Numbered from the stretch's first letter, positions 8,609-17,553 are shown. The stretch is 64,000 bases of DNA from Blastococcus sp. CPCC 205250 (GCF_019799925.1 NZ_JABGCG010000009.1:1-64000); one strand, 5' to 3'. Numbers and translations are program-made. The notes: generated by a model not told the origin, from the sequence alone.

Positions 8609-9781
8609 ATGACTGCGTCGGTCGTCCCTGAGATCACCTTGGCCGGTCTGGCCGAGGACCCCTACCCGATCTACCGCCAGCTCCGCGACTCGGCCCCCGT
8701 CGCCTGGGTGCCCGCGGCCAACCGGTTCCTCGTGACCCGCTACGACGACGTCATGGCCGTCGAGCGGGACCAGCGGGTCTTCAGCTCGGTCGAGCGGGAC
8801 TCGCTGATGACGCGGGCGATCGGTCCCCTGGCGCTGCTGCGGATGGACGGCGAGGCACATCAGCGGCTCCGGAAGGCCGCCGAGACGCCGGTCAAGCCCC
8901 GCGCCGTCAAGACCGAGTGGCTGCCGAAGTTCCGCCGGAACACCGAGGAGCTGATCGCCGGGTTCGCCGATCGCGGTGAGGCCGACCTCCTCACGGACTT
9001 CGCCGCACCGCTCGCAGCGACGAACCTCGGCACCCTCCTCGGCCTGCCGCACGCCACCGCGGCCGACATCCTCGAGTGGTCCCAGGCCGTGATCGAAGCC
9101 TGCGGGAACTACGCGGACGACCCGGCGGTCTGGGCACGCAACGACCGGGCGATGGCGGCCGTGGACGCCGCGATCACCGAGATCCTCCCCCATCTCCGCG
9201 ACCATCCCGATTCGAGCGTGATCTCGGCGATGCTCCACGCCGGACTCGACCCGGACGAGATCTGCGCCACCGTGAAGTTCTTCATCGGCGGTGGTGTCAA
9301 CGAGCCGCGCGACGTCCTGTCCGTGGCCGCGTACGCCCTGTTGGCCCACCCGGACCAGCTGGAGGACGTGCGGACCGGCAGGACCCCGTGGAAGGCCGTG
9401 TTCGAGGAGGCCGTCCGCTGGGTCTCACCGATCGGGATGTATCCGCGCCAGGTCACCGAGGACGTCGAGCTGGGTGGGGTCACGCTCCACGCGGGTGATC
9501 GGCTCGGCGTCGTGATCGCGTCGGCGAACCGCGACGAGCGGCACTTCGACCGTCCGGACGCGTTCGACACCCGCCGCGAGGTCCGGCCGCACCTGGCCTT
9601 CGGAGGAGGGCCCCACTTCTGCCTCGGCACCTGGGTCGCCCGCACCTCCATCGGTGAGGTCGGCCTGCCCACCCTCTTCGAGCGGTTCCCCGACCTGTCG
9701 CTCGCCGACCCCGACGCCGTGCGCATGACCGGCTGGGTCTTCCGAGGGCCTGTCTCGGTCCCCGTCACCTGGCACCACTGA
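8609..9781 (+). CDS. Cytochrome P450 with unusual I-helix
   Basis: Soluble bacterial P450, 390 aa. The heme loop FGGGPHFCLG supplies Cys338 as axial ligand; EEAVR is the K-helix ExxR. The I-helix reads IGGGVNEPRD: the usual acid-alcohol pair (D/E-T) is replaced by N-E-P, so the proton-relay threonine is absent. This variant recurs in some actinobacterial and proteobacterial P450s (recollection, not a search). ATG at 8609 has GGAGG 8 nt upstream. Electrons presumably come from the ferredoxin and reductase at 2.4-3.9 kb. First gene of a rightward operon running to the terminator at 18816. Substrate unknown; a terpenoid or aromatic acid is conceivable. Confidence 0.92.
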   Translation: MTASVVPEITLAGLAEDPYPIYRQLRDSAPVAWVPAANRFLVTRYDDVMAVERDQRVFSSVERDSLMTRAIGPLALLRMDGEAHQRLRKAAETPVKPRAVKTEWLPKFRRNTEELIAGFADRGEADLLTDFAAPLAATNLGTLLGLPHATAADILEWSQAVIEACGNYADDPAVWARNDRAMAAVDAAITEILPHLRDHPDSSVISAMLHAGLDPDEICATVKFFIGGGVNEPRDVLSVAAYALLAHPDQLEDVRTGRTPWKAVFEEAVRWVSPIGMYPRQVTEDVELGGVTLHAGDRLGVVIASANRDERHFDRPDAFDTRREVRPHLAFGGGPHFCLGTWVARTSIGEVGLPTLFERFPDLSLADPDAVRMTGWVFRGPVSVPVTWHH

Positions 9782-9811
9782 CCCCCACATCCCCACGGAA
9801 GGGCCCCACCG

Positions 9812-10819
9812 ATGCAGATCAACGCCGTCTTCGCTCCGTCGGTCGACACACCGGACCACATCGTCCTCGCCGAGGAACTCGGCTACGAGCGCGCCTGGGT
9901 GTACGACGTGCCGGTCTCCTACGCCGACACCGGCATCACGCTCGGCCTCGCGGCGGGCAGGACCAGCCGGATCCGGCTCGGGATCTCGGTCCTGACCCCG
10001 CACCTGCGGCACATCACGATGAACGCCGCCCTGGTCGCCCACCTGGCCACGCTGGCACCCGGCCGGATCGACGCCGGCATCGGCGCCGGCTTCACCAGTT
10101 CCGCCTACCTGGGCAAGAAGCCCGCGAAGTGGGCCGACGTCGAGAAGTACGTCGAGGACTTCCGCTCGCTGCTGGCCGGTGACGAGGTCGAGGTCGAGGG
10201 CACGCTCGTCAGCCTCATGCACAGCCCGGCGTCCGGGATCCGCCTCCCCGTCGACGTCCCGATCTGGATCGGCGCGCACGGCCCCAAGGGCTTCGCCTGC
10301 GCCACCCGCCAGAACGCGGGCGTGGTCACCAACCCGACGCACGGCGACAACCCCGTCCCCTTCACCGGCCCGTGTCAGCTGACCTACTACGGGACGGTCC
10401 TGGAGGAGGGGGAGCCGATCGACTCGCCACGGGCACGGGAAGCGGCCGGCCCCGGCGCGTCCCTCGCGCTGCACATGGGTCAGTACGGGCCCCTGGCCGG
10501 CCTGGCGGAGGCGGAGGGCTACACCGCCGCCATCGCGGAGTTCCCGGAGGAGCGCCGCCACCTCGAGCTCTACCGCGGGCACCTCATGCAGCCGAACGAG
10601 ATCGACCGCCGCTTCCTCACCGCCGAGGTGATCCGTCGCGGCACGATGACCGGGACCGCAGCCGAGATCGCTGCGATCCTGCGCCGCCTCGAGGACGCCG
10701 GCGCCACCGCGGTGCTCTATCAGCCCGCTGGGCCGGACATCCCGCGCGAGCTGCGGACGTTCCTCGCCGCCGCACGTATGCGCCACGACCTGCCGGCCAG
10801 CTCCCTGCAGACCGCCTGA
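9812..10819 (+). CDS. LLM-class (F420/FMN-dependent) oxidoreductase
   Basis: Luciferase-like TIM-barrel protein, 335 aa. N-terminal LAEELGYERAWVYD, then TSRIRLGISVLTP and APGRIDAGIGAGF are the usual barrel signatures; PIWIGAHGPKG marks the C-terminal half. In actinobacteria such enzymes generally use coenzyme F420 rather than FMN, but this cannot be settled here. It lies 30 bp after the P450 with its own AAGG-type ribosome site and 29 bp before the dioxygenase, so it is part of the same operon and probably reduces or oxidises a pathway intermediate. Confidence 0.85.
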   Translation: MQINAVFAPSVDTPDHIVLAEELGYERAWVYDVPVSYADTGITLGLAAGRTSRIRLGISVLTPHLRHITMNAALVAHLATLAPGRIDAGIGAGFTSSAYLGKKPAKWADVEKYVEDFRSLLAGDEVEVEGTLVSLMHSPASGIRLPVDVPIWIGAHGPKGFACATRQNAGVVTNPTHGDNPVPFTGPCQLTYYGTVLEEGEPIDSPRAREAAGPGASLALHMGQYGPLAGLAEAEGYTAAIAEFPEERRHLELYRGHLMQPNEIDRRFLTAEVIRRGTMTGTAAEIAAILRRLEDAGATAVLYQPAGPDIPRELRTFLAAARMRHDLPASSLQTA

Positions 10820-10848
10820 GACCACAGCGACCCGAGGCAAGGACCGAG

Positions 10849-12033
10849 ATGCCCTACTTCACCCGTGTCGGCGAGATCCCTCGCAAGCGGCACACCGTCT
10901 TCCGCCAGCCGGACGGCTCCCTCTACTGGGAGGAGCTCATCGGCGAGGACGGTTTCGTCGGTGACACCTCGCTGCTCTACCACCGGAACCCGCCCAGCGC
11001 GATCACGGCCATCGAGGCCATCGAGACCCCCGACGAGCACCTGGTCCCCAACGACCCGATGACTCCCATGCACCTGCAGCCGCACCTCCTGCCCGGCAAG
11101 GGAGACGCGGTCCTCGACCGGTTCCTGCTGCTCGGCAACGACGACGTCCGCATCGCCTACGCCGTCGCGACACAGGACAGCACGCTGTACAAGAACAGCG
11201 TCGGCGACGAGCTCGTCTACGTGGAGAGCGGCAGTGGCGCCCTCGAGACGACCTTCGGCCGGCTCGAGCTGTCCGAAGGTGACTACGCGATCGTCCCGAC
11301 ATCGACGATCCACCGGTACACCGTCCCGGACGGCGGAGAACTGCGCCTGTTCCTGGTGCAGGCGACCGGCCACATCGACCCGCCTCCGCGCTACCTCTCC
11401 TCCCGGGGACAGTTCATCGAGGGCACGCCCTACTGCGAACTGGACATCCGCCGTCCCGAGGACCTCGTCCAGGGCGAGGGCCGCGACGTCCCCGTCGTCG
11501 TGCGCACCCGGTCGGGCCTCACCCGGCACGTGTTCAAGCACCACCCGTTCGACGTGGTCGGCTGGCACGGCGGCATGTACCCCTGGGCCTTCTCGATCTT
11601 CGACTTCGAGCCCATCACCGGACGGCTGCACCAGCCTCCGCCGGCGCACCAGATCCTCGAGGCACCCGGCTTCGTCATGTGCAACTTCGTGCCGCGGCTG
11701 CTCGACTACCACCCCGAGGCCGTGCCGATCCCGCCGTTCCACTCCAACGTCGACAGCGACGAGGTCCTCTTCTACGCGAGGGGGGCGGCCAACACCCGCC
11801 GGGGCACGGGGGTCGGGATCGGTTCGATCACCGTCCACCCCGCCGGTTTCATCCACGGCCCCCACCCGGGCAACGTGGAGCGGGCCCTCGGCCTCGAGCG
11901 GGCCGACGAGTACCAGGTCATGGTCGACACGCATCGGCCCCTGCTGGTCTCGGCGGCCGCCCGGTCGATCTTCGACAGCGACTACCCCTTCACGTGGGCG
12001 ACGCTGGAGGACGGGGCGTCGCGTGGTGCGTGA
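10849..12033 (+). CDS. Homogentisate 1,2-dioxygenase-like ring-cleavage enzyme
   Basis: A 394-aa double-cupin protein of the homogentisate dioxygenase family. HTVFRQPDGSLYWEEL at the N-terminus, VGDELVYVESG in the first cupin, PPFHSNVDSDEVLFY (candidate iron-ligand His and Glu) and VHPAGFIHGPHPG (candidate distal His) in the second. The family opens para-diol rings such as homogentisate by non-heme Fe(II). None of the usual homogentisate partners (maleylacetoacetate isomerase, fumarylacetoacetase, HPPD) is nearby; instead it is followed, with an 11-bp overlap, by an alpha/beta hydrolase. True substrate may therefore be a different hydroquinone made by the P450. Confidence 0.82.
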   Translation: MPYFTRVGEIPRKRHTVFRQPDGSLYWEELIGEDGFVGDTSLLYHRNPPSAITAIEAIETPDEHLVPNDPMTPMHLQPHLLPGKGDAVLDRFLLLGNDDVRIAYAVATQDSTLYKNSVGDELVYVESGSGALETTFGRLELSEGDYAIVPTSTIHRYTVPDGGELRLFLVQATGHIDPPPRYLSSRGQFIEGTPYCELDIRRPEDLVQGEGRDVPVVVRTRSGLTRHVFKHHPFDVVGWHGGMYPWAFSIFDFEPITGRLHQPPPAHQILEAPGFVMCNFVPRLLDYHPEAVPIPPFHSNVDSDEVLFYARGAANTRRGTGVGIGSITVHPAGFIHGPHPGNVERALGLERADEYQVMVDTHRPLLVSAAARSIFDSDYPFTWATLEDGASRGA

Positions 12034-13156
12034 GCTGCTCCCGGTCCCCATGCAGGACACCATGGGCGGGGACGTGTACTCGGGGATCGCCCGGGCGGCC
12101 GGCCTGCTCTGGTGCGGGCGGGAACGGGCGGTACCGGGCGAGAACAGCGACACCGTGCTCGTCTTCTGCCACCCGAGCTCGAACTTCGTGGGCCACTACG
12201 CGCTGGCTCCGACCGCCGAGCTCGGCGTCGACGCGGTCGGCGTGGTGACCCGCTACGCCGGCAACGACACCCAGGTCGTGCTCGAGAACTGCGTGGCCGA
12301 TCTCGGCTCGGTGATCCAGCACCTCCGCGAGACCGAGGGCTACCGCGAGGTCGTCCTGGTGGGGAACTCCGGAGGCGGCGGGCTGGCCGCGTTCTACCAG
12401 TCGCAGGCGGAGAAGCCGACCGTCCGGGACGCCCCCGGCGGCGGCGGCACGGACCTGACCCGGGCCACGCTGCCGCCCGTCGACGCCCTGGTCATGCTCA
12501 ACGCGCACGCCGGTCGCGCCGACCTGCTGTCCGGGTGGCTCGACCCCGCCATCGTCGACGAGGACGATCCGTTCTCCCGCGATCCCGCCCTGGACCTCTT
12601 CGCCGACCGGTCCCTCCCGCTCGACCGGGGATGGGTGAGCGACTACCGCGCGGCCCAGGCCGCCCGGATGGACCGGATCACCGCCTGGGTCCGCGGACAG
12701 CTCGACGAACTGGATCGACGCTTCGGCGGCGCAGTGCCCGACCTGCCCTTCCGGGTGCACGGCACCTGCGCGGACCCGCGCTTCGTGGACACCACGATCG
12801 ACCCGTCCGACCGTGATCCCGGCACCCTGTGGGGTGACCCGCAGTCGGCCAACCTCCGCCCGGTGACCCTCGGCAGCACCAGCACCCTGCGCTCGTGGCT
12901 GTCCCAGTGGTCGGTCGCCGACACGAACGCCCACGGCCCCGACTGCCTGCAGCAGGTCTCCGTGCCGGTGTTCGTCGCCTACGGGACCGCCGACAAGGGC
13001 TGCTTCCCCTCCATGGCCGAGCAGCTGTACGACGCGGCGCAGCACCCGGCCCGCACGCTGCTGGCCGTCGAGGGCTCGGGCCACTACTTCGAGGGGCCCA
13101 GGCACCTGCTCAGCGATGCGCTCACCGAGATCCTCGGGTGGGTCCGCCGGGTCTGA
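12023..13156 (+). CDS. Alpha/beta hydrolase overlapping the dioxygenase gene
   Basis: A 377-aa alpha/beta hydrolase. FCHPSSNF is the oxyanion-region strand, VGNSGGGG the nucleophile elbow (serine near residue 117), PVFVAYGTADKGCFP the strand carrying the acid, and EGSGHYFEG the catalytic-histidine loop. GTG at 12023 is chosen because GGAGG lies 12 nt upstream; the adjacent GTG at 12026 is equally possible. Either start overlaps the dioxygenase end, implying coupled translation. In ring-cleavage pathways a hydrolase in this place splits the cleavage product, which would substitute for the missing fumarylacetoacetase (inference). Confidence 0.82.
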   Translation: MVRELLPVPMQDTMGGDVYSGIARAAGLLWCGRERAVPGENSDTVLVFCHPSSNFVGHYALAPTAELGVDAVGVVTRYAGNDTQVVLENCVADLGSVIQHLRETEGYREVVLVGNSGGGGLAAFYQSQAEKPTVRDAPGGGGTDLTRATLPPVDALVMLNAHAGRADLLSGWLDPAIVDEDDPFSRDPALDLFADRSLPLDRGWVSDYRAAQAARMDRITAWVRGQLDELDRRFGGAVPDLPFRVHGTCADPRFVDTTIDPSDRDPGTLWGDPQSANLRPVTLGSTSTLRSWLSQWSVADTNAHGPDCLQQVSVPVFVAYGTADKGCFPSMAEQLYDAAQHPARTLLAVEGSGHYFEGPRHLLSDALTEILGWVRRV

Positions 13157-13240
13157 CGGCGAGGTCACCCCTGCAGTCCCGACCACCAGCACACCCTCGC
13201 AGCAACTCCTCGTCCCATCCATCTCCCCACGGAGGAAGTC

Positions 13241-13771
13241 ATGCGCAGAGTCGTCACCGGCCACGACACCCAGGGCCGTTCCGTCGTCGTCAGTGACGGC
13301 ACCCCGCCCCGCACCCACCACTTCACCGGCTGGCCCGGGTTCGTCTCCTCGCTTGCCTGGTCCACGGAGGGATCCACCCCCGTCAGCCCGAGCGGCGAGG
13401 ACCCGACCGACAAGGTCGAGACGCTCATCCCCGCCCCCGGGAGCACCCGGCTCATCCTGCTCACCCTGCCCCCGGACAGCACCATGGCCCGGCCCGACTT
13501 CGACGGACCCACCTACGGCGCCGAGCAGGCCACCCACTCGCCCGGCCTGGCCGAGACGTTCGAGGCAGACGGGATGCACCTGACCCCGACCATCGACTAC
13601 GTCTTCGTCGTCAGGGGCGAGGTGTACCTCCGACTGGACGACGGCGCCGAGGCCCGCCTGCAGGCCGGCGACGTGCTCGTCCAGAACGCCACGCACCACG
13701 GCTGGAGCAACCGCTCCGACGAGCCCGCCGAGCTCGCCTGCGTCCTCATCGGAGCGACCACCGACCGGTGA
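13241..13771 (+). CDS. Cupin-domain protein
   Basis: A 176-aa protein with one C-terminal beta-barrel cupin (about residues 85-172): HLTPTIDYVFVVRGEVYLRLDD and the second motif GDVLVQNATHHGWSN with histidines suited to metal binding. The first 80 residues form a less conserved N-terminal half containing GRSVVVSDG. Such proteins are common beside aromatic catabolic genes and may be isomerases, dioxygenases or ligand sensors; function is not assignable. Strong GGAGG about 6 nt before the ATG. Lies 84 bp after the hydrolase in the P450 operon. Confidence 0.8.
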   Translation: MRRVVTGHDTQGRSVVVSDGTPPRTHHFTGWPGFVSSLAWSTEGSTPVSPSGEDPTDKVETLIPAPGSTRLILLTLPPDSTMARPDFDGPTYGAEQATHSPGLAETFEADGMHLTPTIDYVFVVRGEVYLRLDDGAEARLQAGDVLVQNATHHGWSNRSDEPAELACVLIGATTDR

Positions 13772-13926
13772 CCCCGGCGGGGGCCGCCCTCCGTTGCCCC
13801 TCGTGCGCACGTCGGCCGCCCCCGCCCGCGCCGCTCCACTGCCGGCACATCGTTGCCGGCCCCTCAGCAGACGCCCGCAGCCGACGGCCGGGCGTCCGCT
13901 CCCGATCGCCCTCAGGAGAGTGCTGC

Positions 13927-15510
13927 ATGCCCGATCCCCTGCTCCTCGTCGAGGACCTCGCGGTCGCCTACGACGGGGCTGTGCAGGCGTTGCGGGGAGT
14001 CGCCCTGCGCGTCGACCCCGGGTCCGTCGTCGCTGTCCTGGGCAGCAACGGGGCCGGCAAGACCACCCTGCTGCGCGCGATCTCCCGCTCGCTGGGCGAC
14101 GTGGGCGGCTCGGTCACCGCCGGGCGCATCAGCTTCGCCGGCCAGGACCTCGCCCGTCGCGACGCCTCGTGGGCGGTCCGCGCCGGCCTGGTCCAGGTGC
14201 CGGAGGGCCGGCGCATCTTCCGCGACCTCACCGTCGAGGAGAACCTCCGCGCCGGCGGCTACACCGTCCGTGACGCGCGAGCCCGCAGGGAGGCGACCGA
14301 CCGGGTCCTCGACCTGTTCCCGATCCTCGCCGAGCGCAGCCACCAGCGCGGGGGCCTGCTGTCGGGCGGCCAGCAGCAGATGCTGGCCATGGGCCGGGCG
14401 CTGATGGCCTCCCCGAAGCTCCTCCTGCTCGACGAGCCCTCGCTGGGGCTCGCCCCGCAGCTGGTCGAGCAGATCGGCGACATCATCGAGCAGATCCACG
14501 CGCAGGGGACGTCGGTCCTGCTCATCGAGCAGAACGCGGCGATGGGCCTCCGGGTGGCCGACCGGGCCTACGTCCTCGAGGTCGGCGCCGTCACCGCCGA
14601 GGGCGCCTCCGCGGAACTGGCCGGCACCGACGACATCCGCAACCGGTACCTCGGCGTGAGCACCACCTCCCCCACCCGGACGACGCACGAGGACGCGCCG
14701 GTCGACGTGCCGGTGCACCTGCAGCGGACGTCCGGTGCCCGCGCCGAGCGGCTGCGGGTCGAGGACGTCACCGTGCGCTTCGGCGGGATCACCGCGCTGT
14801 CGGGGGTGAGCTTCACGATCGAGCCCGGCACCATCCACGCGCTCATCGGCCCCAACGGCGCCGGCAAGTCCACCTGCATCAACGTGCTGGGCGGCGCGTA
14901 CCGCGCGACCAGCGGCACCGTGCACTACGGCGACGCGGAGGTGACCGCCCTCCCGTCGCACCGGATCGCCGACCTCGGCGTCGCCCGGACGTTCCAGAAC
15001 ATCTCGCTGTCGCTGGAGGCGACGGTCGAGGACAACCTGCTCGTCGGCCGGCACCGCGTCATGCGGACCGGCGCCTCGGCCCAGACGCTGCGGTTGCCGC
15101 ACGCCCGGAAAGAGGAGCGCACCGAGCGCACGGCGGTCCGCCGGATCGCCAGCCTGCTCGGCATCGAGCAGCTCCTCGGCCGCGCCGTGCACACGCTCTC
15201 CTACGGCGACCGCAAGCGGGTCGAGATGGGCCGGGCCCTGGCGGCCGAACCCACCCTCCTGCTGCTCGACGAGCCGGTCGCCGGCATGACCCACGGGGAG
15301 TCGCAGGTCATGGCCGACGTCATCCGCGCCGCCCAGCAGGAGCTCGGCCTGTCGATCCTGCTCGTCGAGCACGACATGCCCTTCGTCATGGGCCTGGCCG
15401 AGCAGATCACCGTCCTCGACTTCGGGAAGCGCATCGCCGAGGGCCCCCCTGACCACGTGCAACGGGACCCCGAGGTCCTGCGCGCCTACCTCGGATCGGC
15501 GGCGGCATGA
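13927..15510 (+). CDS. Fused LivF-LivG ABC transporter ATPase
   Basis: Two complete ABC ATPase domains in one 527-aa chain. The first (1-245) is LivF-like: Walker A GSNGAGKTT (39-47), QVPEGRRIF, LSGGQQQM, Walker B LLLLDEP. The second (about 275-527) is LivG-like: Walker A GPNGAGKST (308-316), ARTFQN, LSYGDRKRVEMGRAL and LLLLDEP. A 30-residue linker rich in Thr/Asp joins them. Normally these are separate genes; the F-then-G fusion would force a heterodimer. ATG at 13927 follows CAGGAG. Coupled by ATGA to the LivH gene. Energises uptake by the permeases that follow, presumably of the aromatic or acid substrate of the operon. Confidence 0.92.
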   Translation: MPDPLLLVEDLAVAYDGAVQALRGVALRVDPGSVVAVLGSNGAGKTTLLRAISRSLGDVGGSVTAGRISFAGQDLARRDASWAVRAGLVQVPEGRRIFRDLTVEENLRAGGYTVRDARARREATDRVLDLFPILAERSHQRGGLLSGGQQQMLAMGRALMASPKLLLLDEPSLGLAPQLVEQIGDIIEQIHAQGTSVLLIEQNAAMGLRVADRAYVLEVGAVTAEGASAELAGTDDIRNRYLGVSTTSPTRTTHEDAPVDVPVHLQRTSGARAERLRVEDVTVRFGGITALSGVSFTIEPGTIHALIGPNGAGKSTCINVLGGAYRATSGTVHYGDAEVTALPSHRIADLGVARTFQNISLSLEATVEDNLLVGRHRVMRTGASAQTLRLPHARKEERTERTAVRRIASLLGIEQLLGRAVHTLSYGDRKRVEMGRALAAEPTLLLLDEPVAGMTHGESQVMADVIRAAQQELGLSILLVEHDMPFVMGLAEQITVLDFGKRIAEGPPDHVQRDPEVLRAYLGSAAA

Positions 15511-16397
15511 CCTACTTCCTCACCCAGCTGGCCAACGGCCTCTCCTACGGCCTCATCCTGGGCCTGATCGCGGTCGGTTTCGTGATCGTGTTCACCTCGA
15601 CCGGCGTCCTGAACTTCGCCCACGGCTCGGTGCTGCTGACCGGCGCCTACCTCGTCGCCATCCTGCACGACCCGATCGGCTTCTGGCCGGCAGTGGTCGT
15701 CGGGATCCTCGGCGCGGCGCTGCTGGGCGTGCTGATCAACGCGGTCCTGGTGCGCAACCTGGCCGAGCCCAACCCCGGCACCGCGGCGATCCTCATGCTC
15801 GGCGTCGACATCCTGCTGCTGACCGAGCTGACCCGGCGCATCGGCAACCGGGTGCTGCCCATCGGCGCCCCGTGGGGCGCCGACGTCATCGCGATCGGGG
15901 GCGTCACCCTGCCGACGAGCCGGGCGATCGCCGCGGGCGTCGCCGTCGTCGTCTTCGCGCTGCTCTGGTACCTCTTCGCGCGCACCGACACCGGCGTCGC
16001 CATGCGGGCCGCGGCCGCCGACGGCGACACCGCCTCCCTGATGGGCATCCGGCTGTCCCGGACCGGCGCCACGGGCTGGGCGTTGGCCGGAGCGCTCGCC
16101 GCCATCGCCGGCGTCCTCCTGGCCTCCTTCCCCGCTCCCGGCGTGGCGCCGACGCTGGCGATCAGCGCCTTCGCGGCCATCCCGGCCTGGGTGCTCGGCG
16201 GCTTCGACTCCGTCGTCGGGGCCATCGTCGGCGGCCTGATCATCGGCGTGGTCACCGCGCTGGCGGTCGGCTACGAGGCCGAGCTGCACGTCCTCGGCCG
16301 CGGTCTCGGTGAGGTCGTCCCCTACGCCGTCATGATCATCGTCCTGCTCGTGCGGCCCTCCGGGCTCTTCGGCCGCAAGGAGGCCGTCCGTGTCTGA
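15507..16397 (+). CDS. LivH-type branched-chain/aromatic-acid ABC permease
   Basis: Integral membrane permease of 296 aa with about eight hydrophobic segments. LGLIAVGFVIVFTSTGVLNFAHG at residues 19-42 is the LivH N-terminal signature, and RAAAADGDTASLMGI followed by the long A/G-rich helix is the EAA-like ATPase contact loop. The start overlaps the ATPase stop (ATGA, 15507-15510) and the end overlaps the LivM start by 8 bp. Works with LivM, the fused ATPase and the lipoprotein at 17550. Confidence 0.92.
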   Translation: MTYFLTQLANGLSYGLILGLIAVGFVIVFTSTGVLNFAHGSVLLTGAYLVAILHDPIGFWPAVVVGILGAALLGVLINAVLVRNLAEPNPGTAAILMLGVDILLLTELTRRIGNRVLPIGAPWGADVIAIGGVTLPTSRAIAAGVAVVVFALLWYLFARTDTGVAMRAAAADGDTASLMGIRLSRTGATGWALAGALAAIAGVLLASFPAPGVAPTLAISAFAAIPAWVLGGFDSVVGAIVGGLIIGVVTALAVGYEAELHVLGRGLGEVVPYAVMIIVLLVRPSGLFGRKEAVRV

Positions 16398-17553
16398 CCT
16401 CCTCCGCCGCCTGCCGGCGATCGTGGGCCTGGTGGTCGCCCTGGCGTTGCCACTCCTGTTCAACGACTTCTGGCTGCAGACCGGCCTGTTCGCCATGGCC
16501 GCCGTGGTCGGCGCGATCGGTCTGACGCTGCTGGTCGGCGTGGCCGGGCAGCTGTCGCTGGGGCACGCGTTCTTCGCCGCGCTCGGCGCCTACACCTACG
16601 CGTGGACCGTCGGCGAGGTGGGCGATCGGGCCGCCGGCCTCGGTCTGCCGGCCGTCCTCGGCATCGTCCTCGCCGGCGTGGTGGCCGCGGCCGCCGGCGC
16701 GCTGTTCAGCCCGATCTCCGGCCGGCTGCGTGGCATCTACCTCGGCCTGGCCACGGTCGGGCTGGTCTTCCTCGCCCGCCATCTCATGGTCAACCTCGAG
16801 GCGTACACCGGCGGGTTCAACGGCCGCACCGTGGAGCCGTTCTCCGTCCCCGGCTTCAGCTTCAGCAACAGCGACCCCGACTTCCTGGCCGTGGCCGGCG
16901 TGGAGTTCGGGGGCCTGCACCGACTCTGGTACCTGTTCCTCGTCGTCGTCCTGCTCGCCGCCTGGCTGGGCCGCAACGTCAAGGCCAGCCGTACCGGCCG
17001 GGCGCTGGCCAACGTCCGCGACAGCGAGGCCGCCGCGGCCGCGATGGGCATCCGGGTCGCCCGGGCCAAGGCCACCGCGTTCGTCATCTCCTCGGCCTAC
17101 GCGGGCGTCGCCGGCGCACTCATGGCCCTGGCGTACGGCCGGATCGCCCCGGACCTGTTCGGCCTCCAGCTGTCCATCGACTTCCTCGTCATGATCGTGC
17201 TCGGCGGGCTCGGGTCGATCGCCGGCGCGGCAGCGGGTGCGGTCTTCGTCGTCACGCTGCCGCTGGTGCTCGCCCAGTACAGCTCCGAGCTGCCGTTCCT
17301 CGCGACCCCCGGCTCGGGTGGGCTGGATGCGGCCACGCTCGCCCGGCTGCTCTACGGCGCGGCGATCCTGGCCGTCCTGCTGTTCCTGCGCGGTGGCCTG
17401 GCGGGGGCCGCCCGCCGCCTCCGCCACCGGCGGCCCCCGCGGGACACCGGCGAGCCACCGCCCGTGGCTGCCCCGACGGCGCCGACTGCCACGCCCGAAC
17501 CCTCCCTGTCCCATCCCAGCGTCCCCACCAGGTCGAAGGAGACCACTCCATGA
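16390..17553 (+). CDS. LivM-type ABC permease
   Basis: A 387-aa inner-membrane permease of the LivM type with GTG start inside the end of LivH. GVAGQLSLGHAFFAALGAYTYA near 55-75 is the family signature and NVRDSEAAAAAMGI the conserved cytoplasmic loop. The C-terminus carries an extra proline- and threonine-rich cytoplasmic tail of about 45 residues (after RHRRPPRDTGE) not needed for the fold. Stop overlaps the downstream lipoprotein start (ATGA, 17550-17553). Confidence 0.92.
   Translation: MSDLLRRLPAIVGLVVALALPLLFNDFWLQTGLFAMAAVVGAIGLTLLVGVAGQLSLGHAFFAALGAYTYAWTVGEVGDRAAGLGLPAVLGIVLAGVVAAAAGALFSPISGRLRGIYLGLATVGLVFLARHLMVNLEAYTGGFNGRTVEPFSVPGFSFSNSDPDFLAVAGVEFGGLHRLWYLFLVVVLLAAWLGRNVKASRTGRALANVRDSEAAAAAMGIRVARAKATAFVISSAYAGVAGALMALAYGRIAPDLFGLQLSIDFLVMIVLGGLGSIAGAAAGAVFVVTLPLVLAQYSSELPFLATPGSGGLDAATLARLLYGAAILAVLLFLRGGLAGAARRLRHRRPPRDTGEPPPVAAPTAPTATPEPSLSHPSVPTRSKETTP

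Noticed and set aside
10849..12033. Calling the dioxygenase hmgA of tyrosine catabolism
   Set aside because: Neighbouring genes do not include any other homogentisate-pathway enzyme, so the symbol would overstate the evidence.
15486..16496. Leftward 336-codon frame opposite livH
   Set aside because: Asp/Gln/Arg/His-rich antisense product typical of shadows of hydrophobic genes.
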